NCBI RefSeq assembly: GCF_002980525.1
Contig: NZ_PVBQ01000010.1
Span: forward strand, 78,502-142,501
Source of the DNA: Sphingobacterium haloxyli
GTDB lineage: Bacteria > Bacteroidota > Bacteroidia > Sphingobacteriales > Sphingobacteriaceae
Length of the DNA stretch: 64,000 nucleotides
Direction: 5' to 3'
The translations under genes were made by a program, and so were the position numbers. Below the pieces are notes generated by a model. The model saw only the letters and a program-made list of their open reading frames with translations. It ran no database searches and was not told where the DNA came from. Numbering within the stretch: position 1 is the first letter of the stretch; each line of letters opens with the position of its first letter. Positions 32,481 to 41,714 of the stretch are shown piece after piece.

Positions 32481-33260
32481 TTATATCGCTAATTTCTGAC
32501 TATCCTCAAATATAGTGGCATTTTTTATGGGGTTGTCTTTCAACAAATCAAAAGTATCGTATTTAGTTGCTACCATTTTAAGCGCGCGAAGGTGTTTTTC
32601 GTGATGCATGTCTGTTCCGACTAAATCATACATCCCTGATTTTATTAATGTGAGTGCTATTGATTTAACATGCTCTCCATAATATCGGGATACGGCTAGG
32701 AGATTTAGTTGCAGTAAGCAGCCTGCATCTTTAATTTCTTTGTATACTTTAAAGTTCTGGTGATAGTAATTGTAACGTTCTGGATGTGCCAAGATGGGTT
32801 GATAGCCTTTCTCTTGAATATCTTTTATGGTCTGGAAAAGTGCTCGTGATTCTGCTAAATAGGACATTTCGATAAGTATATGTCTATTCGGTAACGGACA
32901 GAGGTTTTTGCTCTGAATCAAGGTTTCTAGTTGATCATCAACCATATATTCCGCAGAATATTGAAGGTCGAACTTAATTCCCCGATCAGTAATCGCTTTT
33001 TTTAGTTTTGCGTGAGCGTCTTGGATAGTAGTTGGTGTATTGTCGTGCACACCATGCATCACGTGCGGTGTCGATATACATCTATGAATTCCTAATTCTT
33101 TTAATCCTTGTACGAGCGTCAGGGACTGGTCTATGTCTGGGCTGCCATCATCGATACCGGGTAATACGTGGTTGTGCATATCTACCCCAATCCATGCTAA
33201 TTTTCCGACAGCCTCATTTTTCTTTGTATTACTTGTAAATAAATTTTTCCAAAAAGACAT
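32481..33260 (-). CDS. CpsB/CapC-family (PHP-type) tyrosine phosphatase, second copy
   Basis: A 259-residue paralogue of the protein encoded at 13581-14327, with the same motifs: DMHNHVLPGIDDG, ILIEMSYLAE, LAHPERYNYY and YDLVGTDMHHEKH. All metal ligands appear intact. It lies away from the EPS operon, between the rml operon and manC, apparently with its own promoter in the 134-base AT-rich gap before it. It may act on the same Wzc-like kinase or on another BY-kinase outside the window. Its stop codon is two bases from the end hairpin of repeat R1, which may serve as its transcript end. Confidence 0.92.
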   Translation of the reverse strand: MSFWKNLFTSNTKKNEAVGKLAWIGVDMHNHVLPGIDDGSPDIDQSLTLVQGLKELGIHRCISTPHVMHGVHDNTPTTIQDAHAKLKKAITDRGIKFDLQYSAEYMVDDQLETLIQSKNLCPLPNRHILIEMSYLAESRALFQTIKDIQEKGYQPILAHPERYNYYHQNFKVYKEIKDAGCLLQLNLLAVSRYYGEHVKSIALTLIKSGMYDLVGTDMHHEKHLRALKMVATKYDTFDLLKDNPIKNATIFEDSQKLAI

Positions 33261-33394
33261 TATTAATAATTTTTACTTAGCTATTCCCTATTCCAGGCTC
33301 CCCATTATAAAGTATAACGCAACAATAATACAGCCAATATTATAAAAATAAAACGAGGATTACGATTAAAATGCTACTATTAATTAAATAATTG

Positions 33395-34387
33395 TTAAAT
33401 TAACGGAGAATTTTCTTTTTCTAAAAGTTCATAAATATGTTTTACATCCTGCGCGGAGGCTTTATTCATAACCAAAACGGCATCGGCTGTATTGACCACC
33501 ACGCAGTTTTGTAAACCCAGGAATACGGTGTGTCTATGGTTTTCGCCAATGACAATATTGCCGGACTCATCTTTCGGGTGCCCTTTGGATATAAGGTAAT
33601 CGTATAATGAATCAAATGATCCCATATCCGACCAGTGGAAGAACGAAGGCACGACTTTGATGCTATCGCTACGCTCCATAATAGCGTAATCGACGCTCTT
33701 TGACGGTATCTTACGGGAAAGCTCTTCGTCTAAAACTCCTTCTTTCGCTGCTTCAAAAGCGCATTTTGATGCGGTGTATACCTTCGGATCGAAGCGCTCG
33801 AGCTCTTGTAGATAGGTCGACGCTTTAAAACAGAATATCCCCGAATTCCACAAGAAGTTACCGCTCTTCAAGAAGTCTTTCGCTGTTTCATAGTTGGGCT
33901 TCTCCCGGAAGGAAAGGACATCATTTCCTTCAGATTCAATATAACCATAGCCCGTTTCTGGCCGTGCAGGATTTATTCCGAACGTGACAAGGCTACCATC
34001 TTTTGCAAACTCTATCCCACGTTTGATAGCCTGTAAATATTGCTCCTCGCCTTCGATTAGGTGATCTGAGGGGGTAACGATCAAGATATCGTCGGGGTCT
34101 CGCGATAATGCTGCGAAGGCTATAGCTGCCGCCGTATTCCGGGGGACGGTCTCCACAATAATATCGTGTGAAAGAACTTTTAAATTCTCTTTTGCCAAGT
34201 CGATATTCTGTACTGAGCCCACCAAGACCACATGTTCACATACGGATTTGTTTCGCTCGATAGTCAGCTCAAATAACGATTTTTCGTTGAAAATAGGCAG
34301 ATACTGCTTTGGTTTTGATTTACGGGATAAGGGCCATAATCTTGAGCCTACCCCACCTGATAATATGACATTTATTGTCTTTCCCAT
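33395..34387 (-). CDS. manC: Mannose-1-phosphate guanylyltransferase
   Basis: A 330-residue enzyme making GDP-mannose from mannose-1-phosphate and GTP. Seen: NVILSGGVGSRLWPLSRKSK (nucleotide signature), KPKQYLPIF, IVTPSDHLI, RPETGYGYIE, FREKPNYETA and FLWNSGIFCFK. It has only the pyrophosphorylase half and no C-terminal phosphomannose isomerase domain, so mannose-6-phosphate must be made elsewhere. Three bases separate it from the exonuclease gene upstream, so both share a promoter. GDP-mannose may supply mannose, fucose or related sugars to the EPS. Confidence 0.93.
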   Translation of the reverse strand: MGKTINVILSGGVGSRLWPLSRKSKPKQYLPIFNEKSLFELTIERNKSVCEHVVLVGSVQNIDLAKENLKVLSHDIIVETVPRNTAAAIAFAALSRDPDDILIVTPSDHLIEGEEQYLQAIKRGIEFAKDGSLVTFGINPARPETGYGYIESEGNDVLSFREKPNYETAKDFLKSGNFLWNSGIFCFKASTYLQELERFDPKVYTASKCAFEAAKEGVLDEELSRKIPSKSVDYAIMERSDSIKVVPSFFHWSDMGSFDSLYDYLISKGHPKDESGNIVIGENHRHTVFLGLQNCVVVNTADAVLVMNKASAQDVKHIYELLEKENSPLI

Positions 34388-34390
34388 AAT

Positions 34391-34939
34391 TTAAATATCG
34401 GTTTGTTTTTGCGTTTGAAAGTGTTGTTCTATTAGCGCGGTCGTAATCTGATCCCGCTTAAGGTAAAGCTGGGCACTGGCCATGGCGTCTGACAGCGGAT
34501 CATGGTGGTTTAGTTCGATCTCCATAATACGACAACAGATACTTAGCTTCGTTCTCTTAAACCCCTTGGACCGGTATATTTCGCTAGTACACTCCCAAGT
34601 GGGTGACAGCTGCAACATACTGTAGTTCAAATTATATAGCCCCATCGTTTTTATGAGGACCTCTCTATCAAACTTTTCGTTATGTGCCACCATTCTACTT
34701 CCTTTGAGGTAGCTTTCGATCGTTGGGAACAACTCCAAAAACGTAGGTGCTGCTAATGTATCTTTCGGTTTAATACCATGCACCCGGGTTGTTTGCCACA
34801 TGTATTGGTTTTTTGGCGGACGGACCAGACTATGAAATTGATCTACAACTTCGCCGTCTTTCACCTTTACAATGCCCACGGCACACACACTGGTATAAGC
34901 TGCGGTAGCGAGTTCAAAATCTATTGCCGTAAAGGTCAT
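34391..34939 (-). CDS. DnaQ-like 3'-5' exonuclease (DEDDh)
   Basis: A 182-residue exonuclease of the DnaQ/RNase T fold. Exo I is FTAIDFELA (Asp-x-Glu), Exo II lies in MVAHNEKFDREVL, and Exo III is HHDPLSDAMASA with the His and Asp of the DEDDh class. No polymerase or helicase domain is attached. It resembles stand-alone exonucleases that act in DNA repair or proofreading; the true substrate is unknown. First gene of a two-gene transcript with manC, from a TATCTTTG promoter 28 bases before its ATG. Confidence 0.88.
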   Translation of the reverse strand: MTFTAIDFELATAAYTSVCAVGIVKVKDGEVVDQFHSLVRPPKNQYMWQTTRVHGIKPKDTLAAPTFLELFPTIESYLKGSRMVAHNEKFDREVLIKTMGLYNLNYSMLQLSPTWECTSEIYRSKGFKRTKLSICCRIMEIELNHHDPLSDAMASAQLYLKRDQITTALIEQHFQTQKQTDI

Positions 34940-34967
34940 TATATATTAACTATTTTTTAAAACTTTA

Positions 34968-34975
34968 CAAAGATA
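34968..34975 (-). promoter_or_regulatory. Promoter -7 box for the exonuclease-manC transcript
   Basis: TATCTTTG on the minus strand, a full match, 28 bases before the ATG at 34939 and directly beside the left end of repeat R2. Confidence 0.6.
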
Positions 34976-34978
34976 CCA

Positions 34979-35353
34979 CATCTTCTTCATTTTTTCCTTG
35001 ATGAAAAAACGAAGCAAAAAAATCAAGACTGAATATTGTTCGGCTATTCTTATTCGACTATTCCTGAACAGCATGAACTCACTTCGTTCAAACAACATGC
35101 TGTTCTATACGGAATAGCCTTCATAAAAATGGCCGCAGAACAATATAAGGTCGTTTTTAGTTCGCGTAATCGCTGATTTTTTATTGATCAGTTTTACTTA
35201 CGCATTGCACAATCCCTTCCTTAACTTTTGGGGTCGCATCCAGATATTTGAGGTCTGCAGAAATTCATCCTTAGTACCAACCATTATCTCAAATATCTGA
35301 AGCGACGAGGTTTTTGCGTACTTTTTTACGGGAAAAAAGTACATAAAAGAAAA
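34979..35353. repeat. R element copy R2: structured interspersed repeat filling the 414-bp gap
   Basis: Same layout as R1 but with different stem sequences that still pair. H1: 34985-34996 with 35003-35014, 11 of 12 paired, loop CTTGAT at 34997-35002. Loop complement ATCAAG at 35022-35027. P2: 35033-35041 with 35138-35146. H3: perfect 10-bp GAACAGCATG/CATGCTGTTC (35066-35075 with 35096-35105). H5: GTCGC/GCGAC plus a perfect 12-bp helix (35241-35252 with 35288-35299). H6: perfect 10 bp (35318-35327 with 35333-35342). It lies between the exonuclease promoter and the rarA stop codon. I see nothing else in this gap. Confidence 0.85.
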
Positions 35354-36634
35354 TTAATACCGATATCGCTCCCGCCATTTGGCACGAAGGGACTCTCGGA
35401 GCTTATTTTCAGAAGGGTTGTTTCCGGGATCGTAAAGCAGCGTACCGCTTAGCTTATCGGGGAAGAATTCTTGTTCTACGAAATTACCGGGATAGGTATG
35501 TGCATATTTGTATGCTGTGCCGTAGTCTAATTCTTTCATGAGTTTGGTCGGTGCGTTTCGCAGATGTAAGGGCACGGGCAGGTCACCTGTTTTCCGGACC
35601 AGTGCTTGGGCCTTACCGATGGCTTCATAAGAGGCGTTGCTCTTTGCCGAAGAAGCGAGATAGGTAACTGCTTGGGATAAAATAATACGGGATTCTGGCC
35701 AGCCGATGACATTGACAGCTTGAAAGCAATTGTTTGCTAATAATAGGGCGTTAGGATTGGCGTTACCTATGTCTTCGGATGCAAGAATGAGTAACCTTCT
35801 GGCGATAAAAGACGGATCTTCTCCGCCTTCCACCATCCGCGCAAGCCAATATAAAGCAGCATTCGGATCGCTTCCGCGAATGGACTTGATAAAGGCAGAA
35901 ATAATGTCGTAATGTTGTTCGCCCGTCTTATCATACAAGGCCATATTCTGTTGCACCTGTTTAAGCACGAACGCGTTGGTAATGGGTTGTTTTTGCGCAT
36001 GGGCTGCTTGAACGACCAGTTCGAATACATTGAGCAGCTTGCGGGCATCTCCACCGGAAAGCCGGAACAAGGCTTCATATTCTTCTATTTGAACAGGATG
36101 TTCTTGTAGGTAACTGTCTCGTTCGATAGCCTGCTCCAAAATAGCCGTCAACTCCTGTTCGGAGAGATGTTCAAGCACATACACTTGGCAGCGGGAAAGT
36201 AAAGCGGAGATCACCTCAAAAGAAGGATTTTCGGTGGTGGCTCCGATAAGGGTTACCAGTCCGCGTTCTACGGCTCCCAAAAGGGAATCTTGCTGTGATT
36301 TGGAAAAACGATGAATTTCATCGATAAATAGAATGGGCTGCTCTTGATTAAACTGATACAGTTTATCTGCTTTTTCAATCACCTCTCGAATATCTTTAAC
36401 GCCCGACTGAATAGCACTTAATGAAAAAAAAGGACGCTCCAACTCCCGAGCAATAAGCAATGCTAAGCTGGTTTTGCCGACACCCGGCGGCCCCCAAAAG
36501 ATCATCGAGGGTATATTTTTTTGCTCTACGGCGTTACGAAGAACAGCGCCTTCTCCTATAATATGATGTTGCCCAATATAATCTGCAAGACCTTTTGGGC
36601 GCATTCGCTCTGCTAAGGGTATCGATGTTGCCAT
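35354..36634 (-). CDS. rarA: Replication-associated recombination protein A (AAA+ ATPase)
   Basis: A 426-residue cytoplasmic ATPase of the RarA/MgsA/WRNIP1 family, related to clamp-loader subunits and acting at stalled replication forks. Seen: PLAERMRPKGLADYIGQHHI, Walker A WGPPGVGKTS (about residues 47-56), Walker B ILFIDEIHRF (about 99-108), sensor 1 LIGATTENPSFEV, and the C-terminal tetramerisation/MgsA part with EGGEDPSFIARRLLILASED. Full length. The ATG at 36634 is chosen because the conserved PLAERMRP follows it; a -7 box ends four bases upstream, suggesting a leaderless mRNA. Confidence 0.96.
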   Translation of the reverse strand: MATSIPLAERMRPKGLADYIGQHHIIGEGAVLRNAVEQKNIPSMIFWGPPGVGKTSLALLIARELERPFFSLSAIQSGVKDIREVIEKADKLYQFNQEQPILFIDEIHRFSKSQQDSLLGAVERGLVTLIGATTENPSFEVISALLSRCQVYVLEHLSEQELTAILEQAIERDSYLQEHPVQIEEYEALFRLSGGDARKLLNVFELVVQAAHAQKQPITNAFVLKQVQQNMALYDKTGEQHYDIISAFIKSIRGSDPNAALYWLARMVEGGEDPSFIARRLLILASEDIGNANPNALLLANNCFQAVNVIGWPESRIILSQAVTYLASSAKSNASYEAIGKAQALVRKTGDLPVPLHLRNAPTKLMKELDYGTAYKYAHTYPGNFVEQEFFPDKLSGTLLYDPGNNPSENKLRESLRAKWRERYRY

Positions 36635-36638
36635 AAGA

Positions 36639-36646
36639 CAAATATA
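36639..36646 (-). promoter_or_regulatory. rarA promoter -7 box, four bases before the ATG
   Basis: TATATTTG, TCTT, ATG on the minus strand. Full match to the consensus with the same spacing as at rmlB, polA, bamD and the gene at 58317-58964. Confidence 0.65.
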
Positions 36647-36676
36647 CTAATTCCTTTAGCAATCAGTGAAAGATGA

Positions 36677-39142
36677 CTAATGTCTCGCTCCGCTACGATT
36701 CCCTCTCCAAATGGCGAAACCAAGACCTAAAACCAATAAAATCGATGCAATTAACGAAACGACATTACTGATCTGCATTGTTTTTGGAGCAAAAATAAAC
36801 TCGACCGTGTGGTTTCCTCCAGGTACCTGTAATGCACGGAGAATATAATCGGCCCGAACGATTGGCACCTCTTCTCCATCGATATAGGCTTTCCAGCCCT
36901 TGTTGTAAAACACTTCAGAGAACACAGCAAAAGCATCTGTTGGCGAGGTATATTCGTATTTAAGTGTGTCGGGATGATAAGATACTAACTTGATTTCGGC
37001 GTTTTCTGATTTTCCCAGACGAGCTGTATTCAGCACATGCTTAAACTCTTCATGCACGAATGCCTCCTTCTGCGGATCGAAGCTACTGATAGCCTGCATC
37101 TCTTGTGCATTGCTGCTTACGAATGTTACCCTATCAACAAACCATGCGTTGCCGGCTGCTGTACTTCTTCGTTTAATCTGCTCCGCGTTATTCTCCGGGT
37201 TTTTTGTGATTACATAACGCACGTTGAACATATCCAACACGTCTTCGTTAACAGCGCCATTAAATTGATGCTCGAGCACCTCTTGGAAGCGCATCAGCTT
37301 GGCGGCGTGGTATCCGCCTAAATTCTTGTGATAAAAGGACGCACGTGCATCGGAAAACGGGTTGGTCGTTAAATCGAACACGCGGTAACTCAGATCTTTG
37401 TCCATCCGGATCAGCTGATCGACTTCCCGCTCTGGAATCCGGGTATTGGAAGCACGCTCATCGACAAAGGAGTCATTGTTAAGGTACCGTTTATCTACCG
37501 ACCATAAATCGGCGAGAATAACAATGCCTAGTATGCCAATAAAAAGCGGCATGCTCAGTTTCTTCTTAATATAGAACCAGATCAATCCGAATGTAATCAA
37601 TACAATAAAAAAGGAACGATAGGCATCTGCCGTTGCGAGCGACGCCCTATCTTTGACCAACGCGCTAGCTACCTGCCCCGCTGCTTGCTTATCACCAAAC
37701 ATCTGCTCCAAAGAAGAAACCAATTGTTGATGTTGGGAGTTTCTGAAGTCTAGGAACAGACTCGGCATGAGGGCTATCAGCAAACAAAATCCACCGACCC
37801 CAGCAAACGTATATAGTATTTTTTTATCTAGGTTTGGAATCCGATCGGCATTTGTGAACAGTTCATTTACCGCCAGAATAGCCAATATGGGAATGAGGAT
37901 AGCCGGGATGACCAAAATGGATTCGACCGCTCTAAATTTATTGTACATGGGGAAGTAATCGAAAAACAGATCGGAAACCAATGGGAAGTGACGTCCGAAA
38001 GCCAAAAGGATGGTCAATACCGTCGCGGAGAGAATCCACCACTTGATTTTTCCATTGACGATAACCAGTCCCAAAATGAACAGGAATATGACTGCCGCTC
38101 CAAAATACCACGGCCCGGAGGTGAACATCTTCTCTCCCCAATAAGTTGGTAGCTGGTTAGCAAACTGCGCTGCTTGCATCTCTGGAACGCCCAATCCGGT
38201 CATCGTTTTTGTCACTTCGGACTTACCGTCCAAGACGCCTCCTGAACGCCCGCCGTAGGCATTCGGAATCAAAAATGTAATGTTTTCACCAACGCCTTGG
38301 CTCCATTCGTAAGCATATTGTTTGTCGAGACCTCCGGATCTACCGCTGTTATCATCTACCTTCTGGATATTAGCTTTTCCGCGGATTGTCAATTGGCTAT
38401 ACTCGTAGGTGGGAAATAAGACGGATGCATTCACCAACACCGCAACAAGGACGGCGCCTACTTGAAGAGCGGATGCTTGCAAAAAGGGTTTCCATTGTTT
38501 GTCGCGAATGGCATAATAGAGTTCAAATCCGACAAGTACCAATAACGCAATAAACAGATAATAGGTCATTTGGATGTGGTTCGACCGAATTTCCAACGCG
38601 AGAAAAAGCGTTAGCAAGACGGGACCCCAGAGTCTGCTCCCACGATAACATAACAGGATGGCACCGATAATCGGTGGGAGATACGCAATGGCATATGCTT
38701 TATTGAGGTGACCTGCCTCTATATAAATAAAATTGTAGGATGTAAACGCCAATGCAACGGCCCCAACTGCTGCCAACCACGGTTTGACGCGTAGGACAGA
38801 AAACAGAAAATAGCCGCCTAAAAGATATAACAGAACAATATCTGTAGGGGCCGGAAAAACGGTGTTGATGCCTTTGTTAATATAAGACGTCACATTATTG
38901 GCATGTTCATACCAAATCTGATAGGTAGGCATACCGCCGAACATGGAGTTTGTCCAGCTGGGAGCGCGCCCATCCTTTTCTTTGTAATCAAAAAGCTCTT
39001 TCTGACTGCCCACGGCTTGAACCACATCGGATTGAACCAACGTTTTTCCTCCAAAAATTGGCGAGAAATAAAAAAATACCAACGCGATAAATATCGCCAA
39101 GATGATGAGGTGCGTTGAATTCTCCTTAAACCATTGTTTCAT
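36677..39142 (-). CDS. YfhO-family multispanning membrane protein
   Basis: An 821-residue inner-membrane protein with about twelve transmembrane helices and a C-terminal periplasmic beta-rich domain (about residues 690-790, YEYTSPTDAFAVFSEVFYNK then GWKAYIDGEEVPIVRADYIL and HTVEFIFAPKTM). This layout matches the YfhO family; the firmicute member YfhO helps glycosylate lipoteichoic acid, and the family belongs to the GT-C-like membrane glycosyltransferases. An N-terminal loop with FGGMPTYQIWYEH would be the GT-C catalytic loop region. The glycan modified here is unknown. Single gene with its own promoter; a link to EPS or O-glycosylation is possible but not shown. Confidence 0.88.
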   Translation of the reverse strand: MKQWFKENSTHLIILAIFIALVFFYFSPIFGGKTLVQSDVVQAVGSQKELFDYKEKDGRAPSWTNSMFGGMPTYQIWYEHANNVTSYINKGINTVFPAPTDIVLLYLLGGYFLFSVLRVKPWLAAVGAVALAFTSYNFIYIEAGHLNKAYAIAYLPPIIGAILLCYRGSRLWGPVLLTLFLALEIRSNHIQMTYYLFIALLVLVGFELYYAIRDKQWKPFLQASALQVGAVLVAVLVNASVLFPTYEYSQLTIRGKANIQKVDDNSGRSGGLDKQYAYEWSQGVGENITFLIPNAYGGRSGGVLDGKSEVTKTMTGLGVPEMQAAQFANQLPTYWGEKMFTSGPWYFGAAVIFLFILGLVIVNGKIKWWILSATVLTILLAFGRHFPLVSDLFFDYFPMYNKFRAVESILVIPAILIPILAILAVNELFTNADRIPNLDKKILYTFAGVGGFCLLIALMPSLFLDFRNSQHQQLVSSLEQMFGDKQAAGQVASALVKDRASLATADAYRSFFIVLITFGLIWFYIKKKLSMPLFIGILGIVILADLWSVDKRYLNNDSFVDERASNTRIPEREVDQLIRMDKDLSYRVFDLTTNPFSDARASFYHKNLGGYHAAKLMRFQEVLEHQFNGAVNEDVLDMFNVRYVITKNPENNAEQIKRRSTAAGNAWFVDRVTFVSSNAQEMQAISSFDPQKEAFVHEEFKHVLNTARLGKSENAEIKLVSYHPDTLKYEYTSPTDAFAVFSEVFYNKGWKAYIDGEEVPIVRADYILRALQVPGGNHTVEFIFAPKTMQISNVVSLIASILLVLGLGFAIWRGNRSGARH

Positions 39143-39177
39143 ATGGGTATAAATTGTTTTTTTTAATGCGTCAAGGC

Positions 39178-39185
39178 CAAAAATA
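39178..39185 (-). promoter_or_regulatory. Promoter -7 box of the YfhO-like gene
   Basis: TATTTTTG on the minus strand, 35 bases before the ATG at 39142; full match to TAnnTTTG. Confidence 0.55.
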
Positions 39186-39211
39186 TATAAATAATTGGAA
39201 TCCTAATGCTA

Positions 39212-39898
39212 TTAATTGGTTTTTTGTATCAGCCGCTGGATGTCGGATAGTTCGCCGAACAGCACAAGTAAGTCTCCTTCTACAAGCCTTGTTTCGGAGC
39301 TGGCAATACCCGATGCTTCGTTTCGTTGGACGGTCTTTCCGGATACCTTTTCTTCGTAGGATTTGACGGTTGTTAAAACAATAACTTTGTATTGATTGGT
39401 AAGGTTTGCTTCTTTCAACGTCATCCCGACATATTTGCTGGGCACGCGTGTCTCTACTATGCTATAACGATCTGATATCTTAAACGAGTCAATAATATCC
39501 ACATTATCGAGCCGCATAGCCAAACGCTCTGCCGCCTCTTCTTCCGGCATGATATAGTCATCTATCTTCATTGCCTCCAATACCGTTCGCTGTAGTTCAG
39601 AAACAATTCGCCCGATAATCCGCTTTACGTCCAACTGCTTAAGTAGTGCCGTAGTCAATAAGGATGCGCCTTCATCTTCTCCGATCGCGACGATTACAGC
39701 ATGAGCGTCTTTTAGTGGCAGGGAAGTCATCGCTTCTCTATCGGTCGTATCCATGCATACGGTGTGCGTAATTCGATCTTTGAGTTGCTCCACAATAGCG
39801 AGCTTTTTATCGACAGCAATAACCTCGTGTCCTAGTTCCGTGAGGTGTACCGCTAATGATTTCCCGAAGTGTCCTAGTCCTAATACTATATATTTCAT
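39212..39898 (-). CDS. TrkA/KtrA-family potassium uptake regulatory subunit (RCK)
   Basis: A 228-residue cytoplasmic protein. The N-terminal RCK Rossmann domain starts MKYIVLGLGHFGKSLAVHLT (GxGxxG loop), with VIAVDKKLAIVEQL providing the acidic residue that contacts the nucleotide ribose. A C-terminal TrkA-C domain (about 140-225, IVETRVPSKYVGMTLKEANL) follows. Single-RCK length is that of KtrA rather than the doubled enterobacterial TrkA. It gates the TrkH-like channel encoded immediately upstream (spacing 16 bases) in response to ATP/ADP or related nucleotides, as known for the family. Confidence 0.93.
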   Translation of the reverse strand: MKYIVLGLGHFGKSLAVHLTELGHEVIAVDKKLAIVEQLKDRITHTVCMDTTDREAMTSLPLKDAHAVIVAIGEDEGASLLTTALLKQLDVKRIIGRIVSELQRTVLEAMKIDDYIMPEEEAAERLAMRLDNVDIIDSFKISDRYSIVETRVPSKYVGMTLKEANLTNQYKVIVLTTVKSYEEKVSGKTVQRNEASGIASSETRLVEGDLLVLFGELSDIQRLIQKTN

Positions 39899-39914
39899 TC
39901 TTTGTTAGTGTTCA

Positions 39915-41684
39915 TTAAAATAAAATCTTTTCGGTAGGGTAAATATAGCTTTTGTTTCTGATGTTCTTAATGAACGCGACCAATAAAGTCAACGTTCCTA
40001 CGCGCCCTACAAACATCGTAGTGGCAATCACGATTTTTCCTCCAGAAGATAGCGAAGACGCAATGCCTAAACTTAGTCCGCAGGTAGAATAGGCAGAAAC
40101 TACTTCAAAAAGGAGTGCTTTCATTTGCTGTGTAGGATCTGTAAAGTTTAACAGTACAAAGCTGAACGTAATGGTAAGCACGGAAAGGATGATAATGGCA
40201 AAGGCTTTATTGACCGACTCTGACGCGATGCGGCGTTTGTACATTTCAATAGATTCCTTACCCCTTGCTAAGGCGAAAATATTCATTAGTGCTAGCGCTA
40301 CAGTGGTAACTTTCACGCCACCGCCAGTGGATCCGGGCGAAGCTCCTATCCACATGAGCGTAACCATCATGATTAAGGTCGGTGTAGCTACCATGTTAAT
40401 ATTTACACTATCGAACCCCGCAGTTCTCGACGAGTTTGCCATAAAAAAAGAAGTGGCCCATTTTCCGAATATAGTGGTGTCCTCGGTCAGCGTATGGTTC
40501 TGTTCTAACACGAAATAAGAGACGGTAGCCAGCAGCAATACAATTGCATTACACGAGAGCATAAAGCGTGTATTGAATGAAAATGCGCGCGGTTTGTGTG
40601 TATATGGCCGTCTAAGGAAGAGTTTGCTGATTATCTGTGCTGCTTTTTGCCGTAGAAACGTGTAAAAGTTGTACACTGTGCCGAAACCTAGCCCTCCTAG
40701 TATGAAAGAGCAGGCGATTGCTATCTGAAATGCGTAGTTAAACCGGTAGCTTTCGTGGCTCATCCCCTCCGGGAGAATCGAAAAGCCTGCATTACAAAAT
40801 GATGAAATAGCGTGAAAAGCGGAAAAAAAGATGCGATCTCCTATAGACGCAAATTGCGCTGCGTCTAGCGACATGAAGATGAAAATCCCGCCGATAAGTT
40901 CGAAAAAAAGCGTAATAAGGATAATCTTAAGCAGTGTCGAGATGACGGAGTTCAGTTTGTTCTCCCCCAATATTTCACCGAACAGGAGCTGGTTTTTGTA
41001 AGAGAAGCCGCCCGAAAAGAAGTAACCGAAAAAACCGGTAAACGTCATGATTCCTAGTCCGCCGATTTGGATGAGCAACATGATAACACTTTGTCCGAAA
41101 ACAGAGAAATTGGTGGATATATCAGTAACTGTGAGTCCCGTTATACAAACGGCACTCGTAGCCATAAAAAGCGCATCTACAAAACTCAATGGCGCGACAA
41201 GAGTTGTGCGAGGCAGCATCAAGAGTACCGTCCCTAAAAGTATCAGTGTTAGGAAACTGATAACAAATAGAATAGTAGGATTGAAATAAAAGTTGTCGAA
41301 AAAGAGGCTATTACGCGACAATTCGGATAGAAAAACTAATGCAATGCCTAGGTAAACCCATTCCATTTTGGCCAGATATGCCCAATCTGCTAGTCGTGAA
41401 ACGCTAATGACGAGGAAATAGAGGAGCAGCACCAGACCGGAAATATGAGATACATTGATTTTTCGCGCAATTAAGATCGTGGCGATTGTTCGGAGCGCAC
41501 TTAGTATGAAGAGGACGTAAAATGTCCCGATGACACCATGTTCAAAATTTTCGGCAATTTGTTTATCCGTTATGTAGCCAATATGGGCAAGGGCCACTAG
41601 CGCACCAACCATACATAGATAGAACATGGTTTGATCTACTAGTTTGTTCCTATATTTTAGTAAAAATTTGAAAAATCGAATCAT
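39915..41684 (-). CDS. TrkH/KtrB-family potassium channel subunit
   Basis: A 589-residue integral membrane protein with the four pore-loop repeats of the SKT superfamily: ATSAVCITGLTVTD, SFCNAGFSILPEG, NSSRTAGFDSVN and AYSTCGLSLGIASS, each with the selectivity-filter glycine. An N-terminal extension of about 140 residues with four or five extra hydrophobic helices precedes the core, making it longer than KtrB (about 450) or TrkH (about 480). The late loop WIGASPGSTGGGVKV is conserved in the family. Forms a K+ (or Na+-coupled K+) uptake system with the RCK protein encoded downstream. It is the second gene after an AsmA-like gene. Confidence 0.94.
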   Translation of the reverse strand: MIRFFKFLLKYRNKLVDQTMFYLCMVGALVALAHIGYITDKQIAENFEHGVIGTFYVLFILSALRTIATILIARKINVSHISGLVLLLYFLVISVSRLADWAYLAKMEWVYLGIALVFLSELSRNSLFFDNFYFNPTILFVISFLTLILLGTVLLMLPRTTLVAPLSFVDALFMATSAVCITGLTVTDISTNFSVFGQSVIMLLIQIGGLGIMTFTGFFGYFFSGGFSYKNQLLFGEILGENKLNSVISTLLKIILITLFFELIGGIFIFMSLDAAQFASIGDRIFFSAFHAISSFCNAGFSILPEGMSHESYRFNYAFQIAIACSFILGGLGFGTVYNFYTFLRQKAAQIISKLFLRRPYTHKPRAFSFNTRFMLSCNAIVLLLATVSYFVLEQNHTLTEDTTIFGKWATSFFMANSSRTAGFDSVNINMVATPTLIMMVTLMWIGASPGSTGGGVKVTTVALALMNIFALARGKESIEMYKRRIASESVNKAFAIIILSVLTITFSFVLLNFTDPTQQMKALLFEVVSAYSTCGLSLGIASSLSSGGKIVIATTMFVGRVGTLTLLVAFIKNIRNKSYIYPTEKILF

Positions 41685-41714
41685 TTAATCTATATCTCCC
41701 AGAGCACAATACGG

